From NCBI GenBank assembly GCA_946406115.1, contig OX291550.1, forward strand, positions 23,474,722 to 23,538,721: a DNA stretch of 64,000 nt, in the 5' to 3' direction. This stretch comes from Apoda limacodes (taxonomy: Eukaryota; Arthropoda; Insecta; Lepidoptera; Limacodidae). Positions 21,821 to 30,564 of this stretch are shown here, piece by piece. The notes beneath the pieces are model-generated. The model saw nothing but the letters and a program-made list of their open reading frames with translations, did not search any database and was not told the DNA's origin. Both the position numbers and the translations under genes were made by a program. Position 1 is the first letter of the stretch. Each line of letters begins with the position of its first letter.

Positions 21821-22733
21821 TTTTTTTTATCTAAGAGAAATTCATTTACGGGCTATCCACAGTTGGCTAGACTGCAGACGCGTGTGGGACTCACCCAACA
21901 AATGCTGGTAATACCCACTAAAACTCTCCGGTTTCCAACTAAGCCCTTAGTGGGGGCGAAGTGGGGTCCAGATAGATTTCACCACTTCGCCTCCGGGCTG
22001 CCCAGCTCGAACGCTTGGCTCCACCGTACTGCTTTAGGGGAAACGCTAGAGCAGTGTCAGACCGTGACGTCCATGGTGCAATGGCGTGCGTGAGGCCAAT
22101 CACACACGCCGGCCGCCAATGGTAGGATCATCAGGCAGGGCCAAAGCGACACAGGCCCGCCCTCTCCTACCAACCATGCTGCATTAACGGTGCAGTACCG
22201 CTGTGGCCGTGGTGGACAGGCTGAGAGGCAACGACACACCAACACAACTCTTCCCCCGCGGCCCCACCCCGATCGCAATGGGTAGAAGTGGCAGCCTGAC
22301 TCTGACACTCACTCATCCCAACGCGCTCCACCATGTCGCAAACTGCATAGCGACCCTGCCAAAGCCGCGGTGGATAGGCTGAGCGGCAACGAAACGCTGG
22401 CACAACTCTCCCACCGCGGCCCCACCTCGGCCGTGAAAGGAAGGAGGAAGCCCTGATAAGCTGGATGACCCAGACCATCCGGAAACCCAGACACCCCCTT
22501 CCCTCCACAGTCCACTACCTAGCCGCAAGCGGCCTCCGCATCCGAACGAGCCCAAGATTGGCCCCATTTGAGCGGTCCTCATTTCCAGGTTATTAGCCAT
22601 TGGTGAGCAATTGAGCACAAATTACTCAACCAAAGCCCAGGGTACACCGGCCAGCCTCGCCGTTCTCCCAGGACGTATCCCGAAGAGACAGGCGAGAATC
22701 AGGCTCACGAGGAGGTTACCTGGCAAGTACCCC
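21821..22733 (-). mobile_element. LINE 3' untranslated region, minus strand
   Basis: GC-rich, non-coding. Read on the minus strand it ends in about nine A residues against GGTTA repeats. Its last 300 bases are nearly identical to 25.51-25.82 kb (TTGGCTAGACTGCAGACGCG; ACTCTCCGGTTTCCAACTAA), so both are 3' ends of one family. Two related segments (about 22185-22290 and 22345-22450, sharing GGACAGGCTGAG-like and CACAACTCT-like blocks) indicate an internal duplication. Several open frames here lack any motif. Confidence 0.65.
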
Positions 22734-22752
22734 AACCTAACCTAACCTAACC
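22734..22752 (+). repeat. Short (CCTAA)n tract at the 5' junction of the helicase LINE
   Basis: Three CCTAA units directly before the 5'-truncated plus-strand LINE. Confidence 0.8.
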
Positions 22753-23399
22753 ACGGAGGGATGGCAGACTACCTACATCGTTTCAAACTTAAAGACAACC
22801 CTGGATGCGAGTTTCACAACAACACTAGAGAGTCGGTATGGCACATACTACTCGATTGTCCTAGATTTTTGGCATCCAAACAAGACTTAGAAACAGAAAT
22901 CAGCACTCAACTAACAACAGAAAAAAATCCAGAAATAATGGCCGACCAAAGCAAAAGACCACATCTACTTAAACATATAGAGAATATCTTCCGCACGGTC
23001 ATAAAAAGAAACAGCAGTTATAAGGACAGCACTGCACAAATTCTTCAACCATTAATTCAAGCACCCACGTCAACGGAACAAAAGCCCACGAAAACCAAGG
23101 AATGCAACATAACGGTCAATCAATTAATGGCGATAGAACAAATTGGAGAACCTGGCATACGCATAAGAGGAGTGGCACTTTTTATGGACTGCAATTCTGA
23201 GACACTCGGAATATGTTTCTGCCAAACTTCCTCTTCAAAGAGCATTGCCATATCACCAGGCCTAGCGTCATTGCTGAATGAGAGCACAAGCAGATCGAGC
23301 ATGAAGCGAAAAACCTTCGAGGAGCTAACAACAGCAAAACTTGAACATCACGGCTGCCACATTCTCCGAGTGCGAAATAAGACAATTGTACTCTTCTAA
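22753..23399 (+). pseudogene. LINE ORF2 C-terminal zinc knuckle joined to an unrecognised extension
   Basis: The first 40 codons (ADYLHRFKLKDNPGCEF, then SVWHILLDCPRF) match the Cys/His knuckle at the end of R1-clade ORF2, where the protein normally stops soon after. Here the frame runs on for another 170 codons: a polar Lys/Glu-rich linker, then a compact region (GIRIRGVALFMDCN; KLEHHGCHILRVRNK) to TAA at 23397. I do not recognise the extension. In a neighbouring frame the coding character continues to about 23600 (GEVVDYMACLEVAES), so the stop at 23397 probably marks a frameshift. Confidence 0.6.
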
Positions 23400-23609
23400 T
23401 GAAACGAAGAGGAAAATCCCTTCAAAAACGCTTGCTCAGTGCTCAAAAAAGGCACTCTGACAGTAAATCATCACAAGGGCGAAGTCGTGGACTATATGGC
23501 GTGCCTAGAAGTAGCGGAAAGTCACAAAGTCGTCACATATGAGGACAGAGAAGTAAACCTTTTCTTCCCCAAAAGTATGACATTAAAAATGACACAATGA
23601 CTCGCCCTA

Positions 23610-25189
23610 TTGATAGCTAGGGTCACCCGATACCAACTGTCCAAGAAGAGAGCGGCTCGCAACGGCTACAAGAAAAAAATGGAAAAAAGGGACACAACAC
23701 AAAGGAGCAGCGAAAGAGAAATGAAACGCATAGTCGCCGGACGAATGCAGACAATGCTAAGCACTCTTAGCACGGCAGCACTCAGTGTACCAGAAATTTG
23801 CGCCCCGACAAATACACAAAAACAAAAGAAATAGATAACATCAGGAGAAACGATAGGATAGATACACGGACAAGAGCTGAAATCGACGCCATAACATTAC
23901 CAATTTTCATAAAGGCAGACACACCCCTTGACCACATGAACAACGCCTTCCTCGAGTAACAAGCGCTCACAAAATGTAGGCAAATCCTGCTATTCTTCCA
24001 CCAGAAAAAAGACAGAGAGCTGAATACATTACTCGAAGAAGAGGAGGCAACCATCTACAATAATGATACCTCCATAGCCATGAAAAAACACATGGTGGCA
24101 TATAGCGCCACTAGAGGCTTTACACCACTAGACGAAGATAAAACTAAAGAAACTGGACTAATAAAATACCACACCGACCCCAACGACCCAATGGTATTCA
24201 CCGCCAGATGCACAATCATAATGCTGGATGACAAAAATCTGGACATGGCAGAAACCCTATCAGGAGCCGAACAGAACATTCACGCAACAACGGTTCCGGA
24301 ATTCACCTGGGTCAATGGCGTCCCTGGCTGTGGTAAATCCACATGGATTATAAATAACGTCAGGGAGGAAGACGTCATATTCACAACTACCATCACAGCA
24401 GCAAAAGGTCTTAAGGAAAGACTAGAGAGTAAAGAAGGAGCCCCAAAGAGCGCTCTGGTTCGCATAATGGCCTCGATCCTAGTAAATGGAGTCAAAAATA
24501 AGAGGAACCGTCTTATCATAGAAGAAGCACTCATGAACCATTTCGGGGCCATAGTCATGGCGACTAGACTCGTTGGAGCTAAGGAAGTCACCCTGATAGG
24601 CGATATCAACCACCTGTCATACATAGATAGACTCCGACTCTTCTCCCTAGGATACATCCAGCCCACCCTGGTTGCTATCATCAATCAAGAACTCCTATGC
24701 ACGCACAGGAACCCCATGGATGCAGCATATGCCCTCAACGAGGTCTACAGTGGCATATATTCATCTAAGTCTCAGGTAAAATCCCTAGAGCTGAAGAAAT
24801 ATACTGGAGCACAAATACCGAACCTGACAAATACTTTATACCTCTCACACACCCAAGCAGGGAAAGAGGACCTCATTGCCAAAGGATTTGGAACAGAGGA
24901 AGGGTCGTGCACCAGAACAATTCACGAAGCCCAGGGACTTACACACCAGAGAGTAGTAAAAGTGCGTGCATCAGGAGAACATAATATGATATACAATAGC
25001 ATTCCCCATGCAGTGGTAGCCATAACCGGACACACGGAAGAATGTACATACTACACAGAAGACAACACAGACGCCATTGCACAACTTATTAAAAAAGGCA
25101 AATACACGTCGGAGAAAAAAATCAAAGAATACAACCTGAAAATGGCCGTCAGGAACCGAAACAAGAGTCATAGAGGCAATGACATCTAA
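23610..25189 (+). pseudogene. Superfamily 1 helicase of the RNA-virus (alphavirus-like) type
   Basis: Coding from 23610, a shift in an A-rich run near 23820, one TAA at 23957-23959, then an open frame to TAA 25187. Motifs in order: I NGVPGCGKST (about 24310), Ia region FTTTITAAKGLKERL, II RLIIEEALMNHFGA (about 24510; DEA is EEA), III TLIGDINHLSYIDR (about 24590; usual GDxxQ is GDINH), IV LLCTHRNPMDAAYALN (about 24700), V RTIHEAQGLTHQRV (about 24920), VI VAITGHTEECTYYT (about 25020; usual TRH is TGH). This is the order of Viral_helicase1 proteins, which unwind RNA in replicases of positive-strand viruses. No methyltransferase or RdRp motif lies next to it. Altered motif II, III and VI residues suggest loss of activity. 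Confidence 0.85.
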
Positions 25190-25484
25190 GCCCCCCACCT
25201 AATGAAAAGAAACGGACAATCTACAATCAATCGGACGTTCCAGCAACATTACTGGAGGAGAGGCAAGACAAGGCTCTCGCCAGTCTTAAGCAGTGTATTA
25301 TAGTAATTAACGTAACGTAAATTTTTATTTCTTTTACTTTCACTATATAACGTAATCTTTACTTGGAAAGTTCATATGTTATTGCGCAAATAAAATACAA
25401 TCAAATGTAAACATAAAAACAAAAATGACAAAGTCACGGACACAATGTCTGTAGAAAAAATAAATAAACTTATAAAAAAAAAAA

Positions 25485-25502
25485 CCTAACCTAACCTAAC
25501 CT
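25485..25502 (+). repeat. (CCTAA)n tract between two LINE 3' ends
   Basis: Follows the plus-strand poly(A) tail of the helicase LINE; immediately to the right lies the poly(A) end (T-run on plus) of a minus-strand LINE. Two 3' ends therefore face each other across one short telomere-type tract. Confidence 0.85.
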
Positions 25503-27342
25503 TTTTTTTTTATGATAGGGAAATCCATTTACGGACTATCCACAGTTGGCTAGACTGCAGACGCGTGTGGGAATCACCCAGCGGAATACCCACTAAAACT
25601 CTCCGGTTTCCAACTAAGCCCTTGGTGGGGGCAAAGTGGGGTCCTGATAGATTTCACCACTTTACCTCCGGGCTGCCCAGCTCAAACGCTGGGCTTCACC
25701 AAACTGCTCTAGGGGAAACGCTAGAGCAGTTTTCAGACGGTGACGACCATAGTGCAATGGCGTGCGTGAGGCCAATCACGCACGCCGGCCGCCATTACTA
25801 GGGTCACTAGGCAGGGCCAAAGCGATATTGGCCCGCCTTCTCCTACCAGTCCGTCTGCGGCGGAGAGGGGTTGCGAGGGGGTTTCCCTTACGCTCCCTCT
25901 CCGCGACCTCCTTCTGGGACATTACAACCTCACAGAAGGAGGCTACAGCCTCCCATTCCGCTTCGCCACCCGAGCATAGTTCGTACGACGCTTGGCAGAG
26001 AGAGGTTTCCACTTCTGAGCGCAACCATTAGCGTGCTACGCTCCTGTCGCCAGGCTGAGCACTCTACGAGTGTGTGCTCAGCCGTGTCATCGGGAGAACC
26101 ACAGTGGTGACACTGCGGTGTTTTCTCCCGATTTGCGACCCGGTGCAGATAGTGTCCGAAGCAACCATGTCCGGACAGAATCTGCACCATGCGGAATGTA
26201 AGGCTGCCATGCTGGCGCCCTACCCACTCCTCCAACACCGGACGGATGGCTTCCACCGTAGTACGGCCCTCGTTCGGGGGGAGAGGCACTCCGCCCAGAT
26301 CGGGGCTGCATACAGTGCCATTGACCGCACCACCCCGTGGTACAGCCGACGGCATGCTGTTGTCGGTCCTCCAAGATTGGGGAGGAGCCGACCGAGTGCG
26401 GCTGATGCAGCACACAGCTGGGGAGCGAGGAGCTTAAGATGCCCCTCGAAACTCGAGGATCCAACACGAGGCCGAGGTACTTCATTTGTCCCTCGACCGG
26501 TATTCTGGAACCCTCCACTCGTAGTTGGAGCCCCGATGGGATCCTGCGACATGGAGCCATGAAGGCTATGGCCCTGGTTTTTTCGAGGGCCACTTCCAGG
26601 CCTAGGAGGCGGATGCGTCGGACGACCAACGACGTGCCGACCGACGCAAGACGAACCGCCCCCTCCACCGTCTTTGCTTTCGCCGCGACAAGCAGACACC
26701 CTCCATCCCGGGCAAGAGGTTGCCTCTCAGGACCCAGTTGTACCCCAGGTTCCATAGGAGTGGGCCCAGTACAGAACCCTGGGGCACTCCTGCCACCATT
26801 GCCCACGGTTGGACGCGCCCGTCCGGCCCCTCGTAAAGGATCTCCCGGTTTTGGAGGTAGTCCTTCACGAGGGCAAGGAGGTAGGGAAGCACATTATGAA
26901 AGATAAGTGCCTCCTCTATTCCGGACCCATACTGACAATCGGCCAGGTTGGGTCCCTCCCCCTCAAGATGCTCGATGACCCGGAAAACGAGAACCCTCTA
27001 AGAACATCCCGGACTCATCGAGCAGCACCAACGGCCGGAACGACGACGGACTATCGGCGGGGCGGCCCTCTTTTGTAAGGAGACAGAGTCTGCCCTTCTT
27101 CCACCGCCGGGGGAAGCGGCTCGTGGCGATGCACATATTAAGCAACGCCCGGAACCTCTCCTCCAGAGGTCCCAATTCCAAGGACAGAACCTTGGCTGGG
27201 ACCCCATCCAGCCCCGGTGCCTTCGTCTTGCACCGGAGCCGGTGCCTTACAGCGCCGAATTCGCCATCCGACACTGGAGGCCCCTCCTTCCACCTCAATA
27301 GAGGAGCCACTGGGGGCGTAATCCTTGGGGGCTCAAACAAGG
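25503..27342 (-). mobile_element. R1-clade LINE ORF2 and 3' UTR, minus strand, internally deleted
   Basis: From right to left: RT entry block, RT catalytic-proximal pieces, C-terminal zinc knuckle, 3' untranslated region (25.51-26.03 kb) and poly(A). The right end at 27.34 kb meets the 2.4 kb repeat; the 5' ORF1 part of what may be the same LINE lies on the far side (29.77-30.54 kb). The family is the same as at 1-2565 and 21.8-22.7 kb. Confidence 0.8.
26087..27342 (-). pseudogene. LINE reverse transcriptase and zinc knuckle (broken)
   Basis: Blocks in order: TKAPGLDGVPAKVLSLEL (about 27220), SSFRPLVLLDESG (about 27040), then in a new frame GPNLADCQYG near 26940, followed directly by LPYLLALVKDYL, AGVPQGSVLGPLLWN (about 26770), CLLVAAKAKTVEGA (about 26690) and KYLGLVLDPR (about 26480). 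The FADD-bearing block is degraded and the segment between CQYG and LPYLL (RT motif 2a-A, carrying the first Asp) is deleted. The Cys/His knuckle CHHCGSPDDTAEHTLVEC follows at about 26100. Not functional. Confidence 0.8.
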
Positions 27343-28473
27343 ACAAAATTAAATTTAATAGATAACTACCTAAATTACTTAAAAATTAAATTAAATGTGC
27401 ATAATAAAATACATACAAAAAACATGCCTTGGTTGACGATTTTAAGAACATGTCCGGGTCTAATTATTATTCTCGAATTTTACCTAACAGTGATAACTGT
27501 GAATTACCTTTTTGTACGATTTAATTAGTGATTTTGATTAGCAAGGGCACTAAATTTAGTCCCTTACAGATCGAGTAAAGATTTTCCTTTATAGAATTAA
27601 AACCTACTGTACGGGTTTTTATGACAAATATGTATTAGGTAAGTGTTTCTTTCGAAAGTAGTTAATGGGACTGTAATGTCACAACCCTTTGATGATAACG
27701 CTTCGTCAACAGACCTAGGGATGCCGCAGTTAAAGTAAGATCTCTCAATTTTAATATCAGTATTAGAATAGGAATGGGTAGTAAGTAATGAGTAGAATAG
27801 GGCAGGTCTTCGTGTGACGGCGAAGCTCGAGTACTAGGGTGTGAGTAGAGCTGGTTTACTTTTAGGTCTTACTAGTTCAGCTCCATCCTACTCCAACAAA
27901 GTTAAAGAGATTGTTTAAATTTAATGAGTTCTAATCCGGATTAGGATATAAAAGATAAAGTAGAAATCTTAATTTTGGTGACTAGTAGGTAGTTGTATGA
28001 TATACCTATTCAATACTTACCTATCTAAACTGTTAGCATAAATTGGTCCGGATTAGTTTTCGTCAAAGTAATGAGTGATAAGTTGTCGGGATACAGATTA
28101 CTCCTTTCTTTTGGGAAGTTCGTTTTATTAATAAATAAATCACTCATTGTGGAGACGAATAGAATAAGAATTATATATCTTTAGATTTTTGAATTTACCT
28201 CTTTATATTTTACAACGTCTATTTTTAAATGTAACATATTAAGCTATGCCAAAACATAATTAAAAAAATAATTTAATATTTTAGAATTGCTTTCTTCTTT
28301 TGATATAAAAAGAAAGAAAAACAATTCCGGTAATCTTAATGAGACAATGACTGAACCTGGGTACGACATAAGTCAAAATTTGACCGAATAAATTAAACAT
28401 GGATTCGTTTAAGGTGACATTAGTTGGTCTAGGGTCTGTCCATTTCTTCTTCGTAGAAAATCCTATTGTCATA

Positions 28474-28550
28474 GCGTATTATTATCCAGGTAGGGCCCCC
28501 CTTAATAACTGATGAGCCGAGGGGGGGACCCCGACCTACCGGCGAAACGC
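28474..28550 (+). ncRNA. Type III hammerhead self-cleaving ribozyme, intact core
   Basis: Stem III: GCGT 28474-28477 with ACGC 28547-28550. The cleavage triplet is GTA, with the cut predicted after A28478. Stem I: TTATTA 28479-28484 with TAATAA 28503-28508. Catalytic core: CTGATGA 28509-28515 and GAA 28544-28546. Stem II: GCCG 28516-28519 with CGGC 28540-28543. All invariant positions (C3 U4 G5 A6, G8 A9, G12 A13 A14, A15.1-U16.1) are present. The 18-nt loop I and 20-nt loop II are complementary over 13 pairs (AGGT/ACCT, GGG/CCC, C6/G6), which could be a kissing contact or an alternative fold. With open ends in stem III this is the type III layout. Confidence 0.85.
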
Positions 28551-28561
28551 GAAGGTTCTAA

Positions 28562-28613
28562 TCACTCAAAATGCCTATTGTTGATCTGACTAAAGTGTTA
28601 GATTTTTGAGTGA
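28562..28613 (+). ncRNA. Conserved two-stem domain downstream of the hammerhead
   Basis: Outer stem TCACTCAAAA 28562-28571 with TTTTGAGTGA 28604-28613 (10 pairs). Inner stem ATCTGAC 28584-28590 with GTTAGAT 28597-28603 (7 pairs, one G-U), whose 3' strand abuts the outer 3' strand; loop TAAAGT. The copy at 56377-56434 has the same arrangement with different paired bases, and the linker to the hammerhead (GTTCTAA) is conserved. Confidence 0.7.
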
Positions 28614-29092
28614 GCAATGTGTTCATTACTGACTGAATCGTAGGAAAATACCTACTAAGACGGGTTATTTACCTACACATGTACATCGGCGTTCTGTCGT
28701 CATAATTATCTTAATTGACTGTGACAAATTATTATAAGAAACACTATTTATTCTTTACGTTATTCGCAATTTGTTTCATATTTATTAATATTATCTTAAT
28801 AGGTATCTCAAGTTCGTAAGAAAAAGGTTGCACATGATGTCTCCTTTATTAGTTCTTATACCTACGCAAAGAACGGAATTATTCACTGTTATCTGTAAGA
28901 TGTCTAAATACTGAAAATTCCACGTTTACTAAGAGATTTTGGTTTGTAAGAACTACCATGAAGACTAAATAGTACCGTGTGTAAAATATCTTATTATAGG
29001 GCCGTATGTTTGTTTATCACCTTTACAGCAAACAAACGGAATTATCTTCAGGGTGCAGAAATATTAGGTTAAATTTAATCGATCATTTATCG

Positions 29093-29161
29093 ACCAATTG
29101 GTGAAGTGGTTATCACGTTGGACGAGCATACGAAGGGCCGTGGTTCGATCCCACCACTGAT
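29093..29161 (+). other. tRNA-like sequence inside the 2.4 kb repeat
   Basis: Contains an A-box-like GGTGAAGTGGTTATCACG and a B box GGTTCGATCCC about 30 bases later, as in tRNA-Val-type genes, but acceptor ends do not pair well and the anticodon arm is irregular. It is present in the right copy too (48329-48396, minus). More likely a tRNA-derived repeat part or internal Pol III promoter than a working tRNA gene. Confidence 0.55.
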
Positions 29162-29772
29162 CCATATGCTTTTTGTTTATTGTCTCTAACTGTAAAGGAA
29201 ATCTAATTTCTTATGTTCGTTTTACTGGAAATTTTTAGGTTAAATAAATAAATAAAGTAATAGAAACTGAATTATTCAAGGCTTACTCTTTGATGATATA
29301 TCTTAGTCTAAATAAAAGATATCTAAATACACATTTTATTTATTAATTGAAAGTTAATAAGGCTAGTTATGGGGAAGGTTATTGTATTAGGAATTTACTT
29401 AATCAAGTTCAGTGTGACGATAATTTAAATCATGACTATTATAATTATTATATTATAATAGCTCTCTTAGATTGGTACATCACTCGTGTGCGACAAGTTA
29501 GTTTAGATAAATGGTTAGGGCTTAGATAGTTATATTATGTAGAATTTAATCTTAAAATCGAAGTTCATTCGCGGTGCTAGTGACTGGCTAAACTCATACC
29601 TTCTTAGAGTCAGGGTTACTTAGGTTCACAGTGTAGCGGTCCTTATCACGCCATTAGACGATCATTGCCAAATATGAATACTCTTATTAGATCTCTTAAT
29701 TGCATGTAGCGTTTAGTAGGTAGGTGTAGGCTAAAAACACGTAAATATATTTAGGGGGGGGGGGGGTTTCTA

Positions 29773-30536
29773 CAAGGTGCCCTTAAGATTGCCCGAGATC
29801 CGGGCGACCTCCGTCAGCGACGATGCGCTTTACTCGGCCTCCATTAGGAGTGCATTGTTTGTGGGTTCCGGGGAATATTTACCGGAACTCTTGGTGCGTC
29901 GTGGGCTAGACGGCGCCGTGTCCTCTGTCAGGGTCGAGTTCGAGTCAGACACAAGACCCCGCAACTCCTCTCGCGCCCGCGACAAGCCCTTGTAATGGCC
30001 CCTACGGCCATTTTTCGACCGGGGAACCTTAGAAACAGGCAGGCCTGCCTCCATCTTTCCTTTTTGGGGGTCGTCAGAGTCCATTAGCTCGATGACGACC
30101 TCCTTCGAGGGCGGCGATAATGGCCGCTCAGGCCCACGATACCGGAGAACCCTTTGGGAGGCTCCGGATCGGACGCGACCGACTCCATCGTGTCCATGCC
30201 TGTCTCAGACGTGTGGTCTTTATCCCTACTCCCACCCCGTTCCCCATCTAAACTACCAACCCCACCATTACCCCCATACCCACCCACACTGCTATCCCCA
30301 TCCCCACTCTCGATCCTACTTCCTCCAACTAATTCCCACTGACACCCATCTCCTATCTCACTTTTTTTTCTTTTCTCGTCTTAGAAAACTTTAACAGCAA
30401 TTTGCTCTCACCAGATACAGAGCGGACCTTTTCTTCTTCGGACGGACGCCCGCCCGAGACTGGACACACCGGACTGGATTGTCCGACGCTACTCAGCCCC
30501 CCCGCCACGATAATGTGGACACCACTCGGGGGGGAA
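29773..30536 (-). pseudogene. LINE ORF1 N-terminal part and 5' leader
   Basis: The minus strand encodes GRRGHYKGLSRAREELRGLV and the Ser/Pro-rich KYSPEPTNNALL, homologous to the ORF1 starts at 2.3 and 21.7 kb, then is cut at about 29773 by the G-tract end of the 2.4 kb repeat. The 5' leader to 30536 is C/T-rich on the plus strand and ends at CCTAA repeats, as expected for a full 5' end of a telomere-repeat-associated LINE. Only the first 100 or so codons remain. Confidence 0.7.
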
Positions 30537-30564
30537 CCCAACCTAACCTAACCTAACCTAACCT
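30537..30564 (-). repeat. (CCTAA)n tract at a LINE 5' end
   Basis: About five units directly outside the 5' leader of the LINE ORF1 fragment. Confidence 0.85.

Larger units (their letters stand above)
22753..25484 (+). mobile_element. 5'-truncated plus-strand LINE carrying a viral-type helicase, flanked by CCTAA repeats
   Basis: A 2.7 kb insertion: CCTAA repeats, then sequence beginning inside the C-terminal zinc knuckle of an R1-type ORF2, a long decayed coding region with a superfamily 1 helicase, a 3' untranslated part, an AATAAA signal near 25.46 kb, 11-12 A residues and again CCTAA repeats. The poly(A) tail and the identical repeat on both sides mark it as target-primed insertion into telomere-type DNA, in the orientation opposite to its LINE neighbours. 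The CDS entries give the coding parts. Confidence 0.7.
27343..29772 (+). repeat. 2.4 kb non-coding repeat, left copy (contains hammerhead ribozyme)
   Basis: The inverse of 47757-50143, recognisable throughout; for example both encode the same incidental 63-codon frame near 28.3-28.5 and 49.0-49.2 kb with a few substitutions. Reading left to right: 1.1 kb of unique sequence, a hammerhead ribozyme (28474), a two-stem domain, a tRNA-like sequence (29093), and a terminal G13 tract followed by TTTCTACA. LINE sequence abuts both sides (ORF2 left, ORF1 right), so this copy probably inserted into a LINE. No protein-coding capacity. Unidentified family; Penelope-like, retrozyme or LTR origin are the options to test. 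Confidence 0.85.

Noticed and set aside
22057..22618. Several overlapping minus-strand ORFs of 80-113 codons
   Set aside because: They lie in GC-rich LINE 3' UTR, overlap in multiple frames and have no motif; the apparent internal similarity is a DNA duplication.
22753..25189. A plain endogenous RNA virus insertion
   Set aside because: The 5' part is an R1-type ORF2 knuckle on the same strand and the unit has one poly(A) tail and telomere repeats on both sides; no RdRp or methyltransferase is present. A LINE/virus chimera stays possible.
28544..28570. Type I hammerhead reading of the same core, with stem III closed by AC/GT and cleavage in GTTC
   Set aside because: The strand before CTGATGA (TAATAA) does not pair with the sequence after GTTC, whereas the type III reading gives three perfect stems in both families.
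29093..29161. A functional tRNA-Val gene
   Set aside because: A and B boxes are good but acceptor and anticodon stems do not pair properly, and it recurs inside a repeat.
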